A stretch of 64,000 nucleotides of DNA from Comamonas testosteroni (lineage in GTDB: Bacteria > Pseudomonadota > Gammaproteobacteria > Burkholderiales > Burkholderiaceae_C). This document shows, one piece after another, positions 62,057-64,000 of the stretch (its first letter is position 1; the number at the start of each line of letters is the position of its first letter). The notes under the pieces are model-generated. The model saw nothing but the letters and a program-made list of their open reading frames with translations, had not been told where the DNA came from and searched no databases. Location: assembly GCF_003569915.1 (NCBI RefSeq), contig NZ_KZ984449.1:89809-153808 (forward strand), given 5' to 3'. Position numbers and translations under genes: made by a program.

Positions 62057-62950
62057 ATGCCTTCCGCTTTTTCTGCACCGTCCACTCTGACGGTGCACGC
62101 TCTGTTTCCTCGATTGATCCGCCAGATCGGCATCAGCCTGATTGCCATCAGCAGCGTGGCTTGTACGGCCAAGATGCCTTTGCCTTCCACGGCCAGCATC
62201 CAGCCTTCAACGCTGAGCATCAAGAACCCCACGCGCAGCACCCAGGGCTTTAGCCAGTGCCCGCAGTTTTTTGCCAATGGCAAGCCACCGGTCCTGAACG
62301 AGCAGCCCAAGCTGCGAGCCCTGTGCTATGACGCCTTCGCAGTACTGCACAGCGGCCAGAGCAAAACACCGGTCTTCGTCGCCCAGCGCCTGAACAAGGC
62401 TTTGGTCGATGATGCCGATGAAAAGCGCACCAACAAGTTCTACAGCGACGCACGCCTGCCACGTGACGAGCGCGCGGAACTCGACGATTACAAGCGCTCC
62501 GGCTACTCACGCGGCCATATGGCTCCTGCTGGCGATATGCCCAGCGCGCAGGCCATGGCCCAGAGCTTTTCTCTGGCCAATATGGTGCCGCAATCCATCA
62601 AACAAAATGCCGGCCCCTGGGCCCGCATCGAGCAGGACACCCGCCGCTACGCACAGCGCGCCGGCGGCGATGTCTACATCATCACCGGCCCCGTTTTCAG
62701 CCAGGATGCAGCGACAGTTGGCGACAATCAGGTCCGCGTTCCCAGCTTTCTGTACAAACTGGTCTATGACGCCCAAAGCCACCGCGCCTGGGCGCACTGG
62801 CAGGCCAACGACGACGCAGCTCGCGTCAGCCAGCCCATCAGCTATGAAGAACTGGTTCGTCGCACAGGCATAGAGTTCCTGCCCAGTGCGGCTCTGCAGG
62901 CTTCCAGCGGTTTTCAACAAACCTCGGCCACGGGTTCTGCCCTTCGCTAA
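62057..62950 (+). CDS. DNA/RNA non-specific endonuclease (NUC1 family), exported
   Basis: 297 residues with a hydrophobic N-terminal segment (about 22-36), so probably exported or lipid-anchored. The NUC1 motif is at 150-161 as YSRGHMAPAGDM; the usual DRGH reads S151-RGH154, keeping the general-base His. A metal Asn region follows (SLANMVPQ). Degrades nucleic acids in the periplasm or outside the cell. A shorter in-frame start cannot be excluded. Confidence 0.87.
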   Translation: MPSAFSAPSTLTVHALFPRLIRQIGISLIAISSVACTAKMPLPSTASIQPSTLSIKNPTRSTQGFSQCPQFFANGKPPVLNEQPKLRALCYDAFAVLHSGQSKTPVFVAQRLNKALVDDADEKRTNKFYSDARLPRDERAELDDYKRSGYSRGHMAPAGDMPSAQAMAQSFSLANMVPQSIKQNAGPWARIEQDTRRYAQRAGGDVYIITGPVFSQDAATVGDNQVRVPSFLYKLVYDAQSHRAWAHWQANDDAARVSQPISYEELVRRTGIEFLPSAALQASSGFQQTSATGSALR

Positions 62951-62962
62951 AGCAAGCACCCT

Positions 62963-63000
62963 CAACAAAAAGGCCAGCTGGACAGCTGGCCTTTTTGTTG
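62963..63000. terminator. 38-bp perfect palindrome, bidirectional terminator
   Basis: CAACAAAAAGGCCAGCTG pairs with CAGCTGGCCTTTTTGTTG across a 2-nt centre. With its A and T runs it serves both the nuclease gene and the convergent pseudouridine synthase gene. Confidence 0.88.
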
Positions 63001-63012
63001 AGATCGAGGCAA

Positions 63013-63759
63013 TTACTTGCCGGGCTTGAGCAATTCCAGCTCATCCGCAGTCAGCCAGCGCCACTGGCCCGGTGCCAGATCTTCCGGCAACTCCAGCCCC
63101 CCCATCTTTCTGCGGTGCAGACCTTCCACGCGGTTGCTCACCGCAGCAATCATGCGCTTGACCTGATGGTACTTGCCTTCGGTCAGCGTCAAGTCCAGCA
63201 CATGGCTGTTAATCTGCTCACAGGCTGCAGCCTTCACCGGCTTAGGATCATCATCCAGCACCACACCAGCCAGCAACTTCTGCACGTGCTTGTCATCGAC
63301 AGGGTGCTTGCATGTCACGCGGTAAATCTTGGAGACATGCTTCTTGGGTGATGCCATGCGGTGAATGAACTGTCCATCATCGCTGAGCAGCAGCATGCCG
63401 GTCGTATCCTGATCCAGGCGCCCAACCGCTTGCACACCCTGTATCGCCCCCTTATTGGGTCGCTGACGCAAGGGCACAGGCAGCAAGGTATAGATGCTCG
63501 GATAGGCCGATGGCTTTTGCGAGCACTCAGTACCTGCTGGCTTGTTCAACAGCACATAGCCCAGTGCATGGTATTGCCACTCCACACCTTGCACCTTGAA
63601 GCGCAGACCTTCTGGGTCGATCTCCAATGTCGAATCCAGCGACTTTTCCCAAGCAGAGGTTTCAGGATTCCACAACTCCACCCAGCCTTGCTGCACCAAG
63701 CCTGAGCACACACGGCGAATTCCAAAACCCTGCGAATACAACATATCCTGCAACTGCAT
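63013..63759 (-). CDS. 16S rRNA pseudouridine synthase, RsuA family
   Basis: 248 residues from the ATG at 63759; AAGGA lies 6 nt upstream of it, while the ATG at 63765 sits on top of that site. An N-terminal S4-like domain (about 1-60) is followed by a catalytic domain with D116 in GRLDQDTTG and YHQVKRMIAAVSNRVEGLHR at the C-terminus. Isomerises a uridine in 16S rRNA. Confidence 0.92.
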   Translation of the reverse strand: MQLQDMLYSQGFGIRRVCSGLVQQGWVELWNPETSAWEKSLDSTLEIDPEGLRFKVQGVEWQYHALGYVLLNKPAGTECSQKPSAYPSIYTLLPVPLRQRPNKGAIQGVQAVGRLDQDTTGMLLLSDDGQFIHRMASPKKHVSKIYRVTCKHPVDDKHVQKLLAGVVLDDDPKPVKAAACEQINSHVLDLTLTEGKYHQVKRMIAAVSNRVEGLHRRKMGGLELPEDLAPGQWRWLTADELELLKPGK

Positions 63760-63832
63760 GCTCATCCTTTCTCGCCCAGCAACTGTGCGAACTCCCAAGC
63801 CAGACTCTTCCAGCTCAAATTCAATGCTTCAA

Positions 63833-63865
63833 ATAAAAAACCCCGCAGCCTTGAGGACTGCGGGG
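63833..63865 (-). terminator. rho-independent terminator of the rRNA operon
   Basis: CCCCGCAG (63841-63848) pairs with CTGCGGGG (63858-63865). On the minus strand it is followed by TTTTTTATTT. Lies just after 5S rRNA. Confidence 0.88.
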
Positions 63866-63878
63866 TTTTCACTGTAAG

Positions 63879-63994
63879 AGCCTGACGATGACCTACTTTC
63901 ACACGGGAACCCGCACTATCATCGGCGCAAATTCGTTTCACTGTCCTGTTCGGGATGGGAAGGAGTGGTACCAAATCGCTATGGTCATCAGGCA
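63879..63994 (-). rRNA. rrf: 5S ribosomal RNA
   Basis: About 116 nt. The terminal stem TGCCTGA/TCAGGCT, loop A CCGAACAGG and conserved CCATAGCGA are visible. Ends may be off by a few nt. It is the last gene of an rRNA operon whose 23S and 16S genes lie to the right of the window. Confidence 0.93.
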
Positions 63995-64000
63995 TAAACT

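Overview
The window looks like the chromosome of a Comamonas species, closest to the C. testosteroni / C. thiooxydans group (Burkholderiales, Comamonadaceae). This is inferred from gene content and order, not from a database search. The main clue is that the left end carries the tesB end of an aerobic steroid-degradation gene cluster: a meta-cleavage dioxygenase, IpdA/IpdB/IpdC-type C-ring enzymes and an EchA20-type D-ring enzyme. High GC, many Bug/TctC-type receptors and Comamonadaceae-style dispersed repeats agree with this.

Layout. 1-9.1 kb (all minus): two steroid operons. The first runs tesB, ipdA, ipdB, a crotonase, ipdC, an EchA20-like crotonase and an acyl-CoA dehydrogenase cut by the window edge. 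The second, upstream, runs SDR, SDR, NTF2-like protein and an old-yellow-enzyme (OYE) homologue, and ends in a terminator at 5737-5770. Both operons carry the same gapped 19-bp element about 80 bp before their first start codon. 9.3-16.4 kb: tRNA-Cys and three identical tRNA-Gly genes, then the protein-quality block tig-clpP-clpX-lon and tRNA-Leu. 16.4-21 kb: an RND efflux pump and its adaptor. 21-25.2 kb (plus): squalene genes hpnC, hpnD and hpnE, with an Ala-rich exported protein inserted between hpnD and hpnE. 25.3-30.1 kb: an orphan Bug receptor, two small membrane proteins, a HAD phosphatase, ferrochelatase and an acetyltransferase.

30.1-40 kb (plus) is the most distinctive accessory block. 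It holds a LysR regulator, an isopenicillin-N-synthase-like oxygenase, an alpha/beta hydrolase, a complete NMT1/SsuABC-like ABC importer, a GuaD-like deaminase and a three-subunit molybdenum hydroxylase resembling Bacillus PucCDE xanthine dehydrogenase. I read it as uptake plus hydroxylation and deamination of a purine-like or other N-heterocycle, ending in a ring or side-chain attack. The substrate is unknown.

40.1-43.5 kb is a sulfur module: a periplasmic two-domain rhodanese, a YeeE/YedE (TsuA-type) sulfur transporter, a 57-residue membrane protein ending in a Cys-containing tail, and, convergent with it, a DedA-rhodanese fusion. 43.6-49.6 kb: a livKGFHM-type ABC importer with a downstream alpha/beta hydrolase. 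50.2-54.8 kb: a PAS/sigma54 activator, acetoacetyl-CoA synthetase and an amidohydrolase. 55-60.7 kb: tctCBA tripartite carboxylate transporter divergent from the TctDE two-component system. 60.7-64 kb: Hsp15, an unknown protein, a DNA/RNA endonuclease, an RsuA-type pseudouridine synthase, and the 5S rRNA end of an rRNA operon entering from the right.

At least eleven copies of a roughly 48-bp imperfect repeat and two copies of a roughly 100-bp GC-rich repeat are scattered between genes. Two of the short copies lie inside reading frames. I saw no IS element, prophage or CRISPR array.
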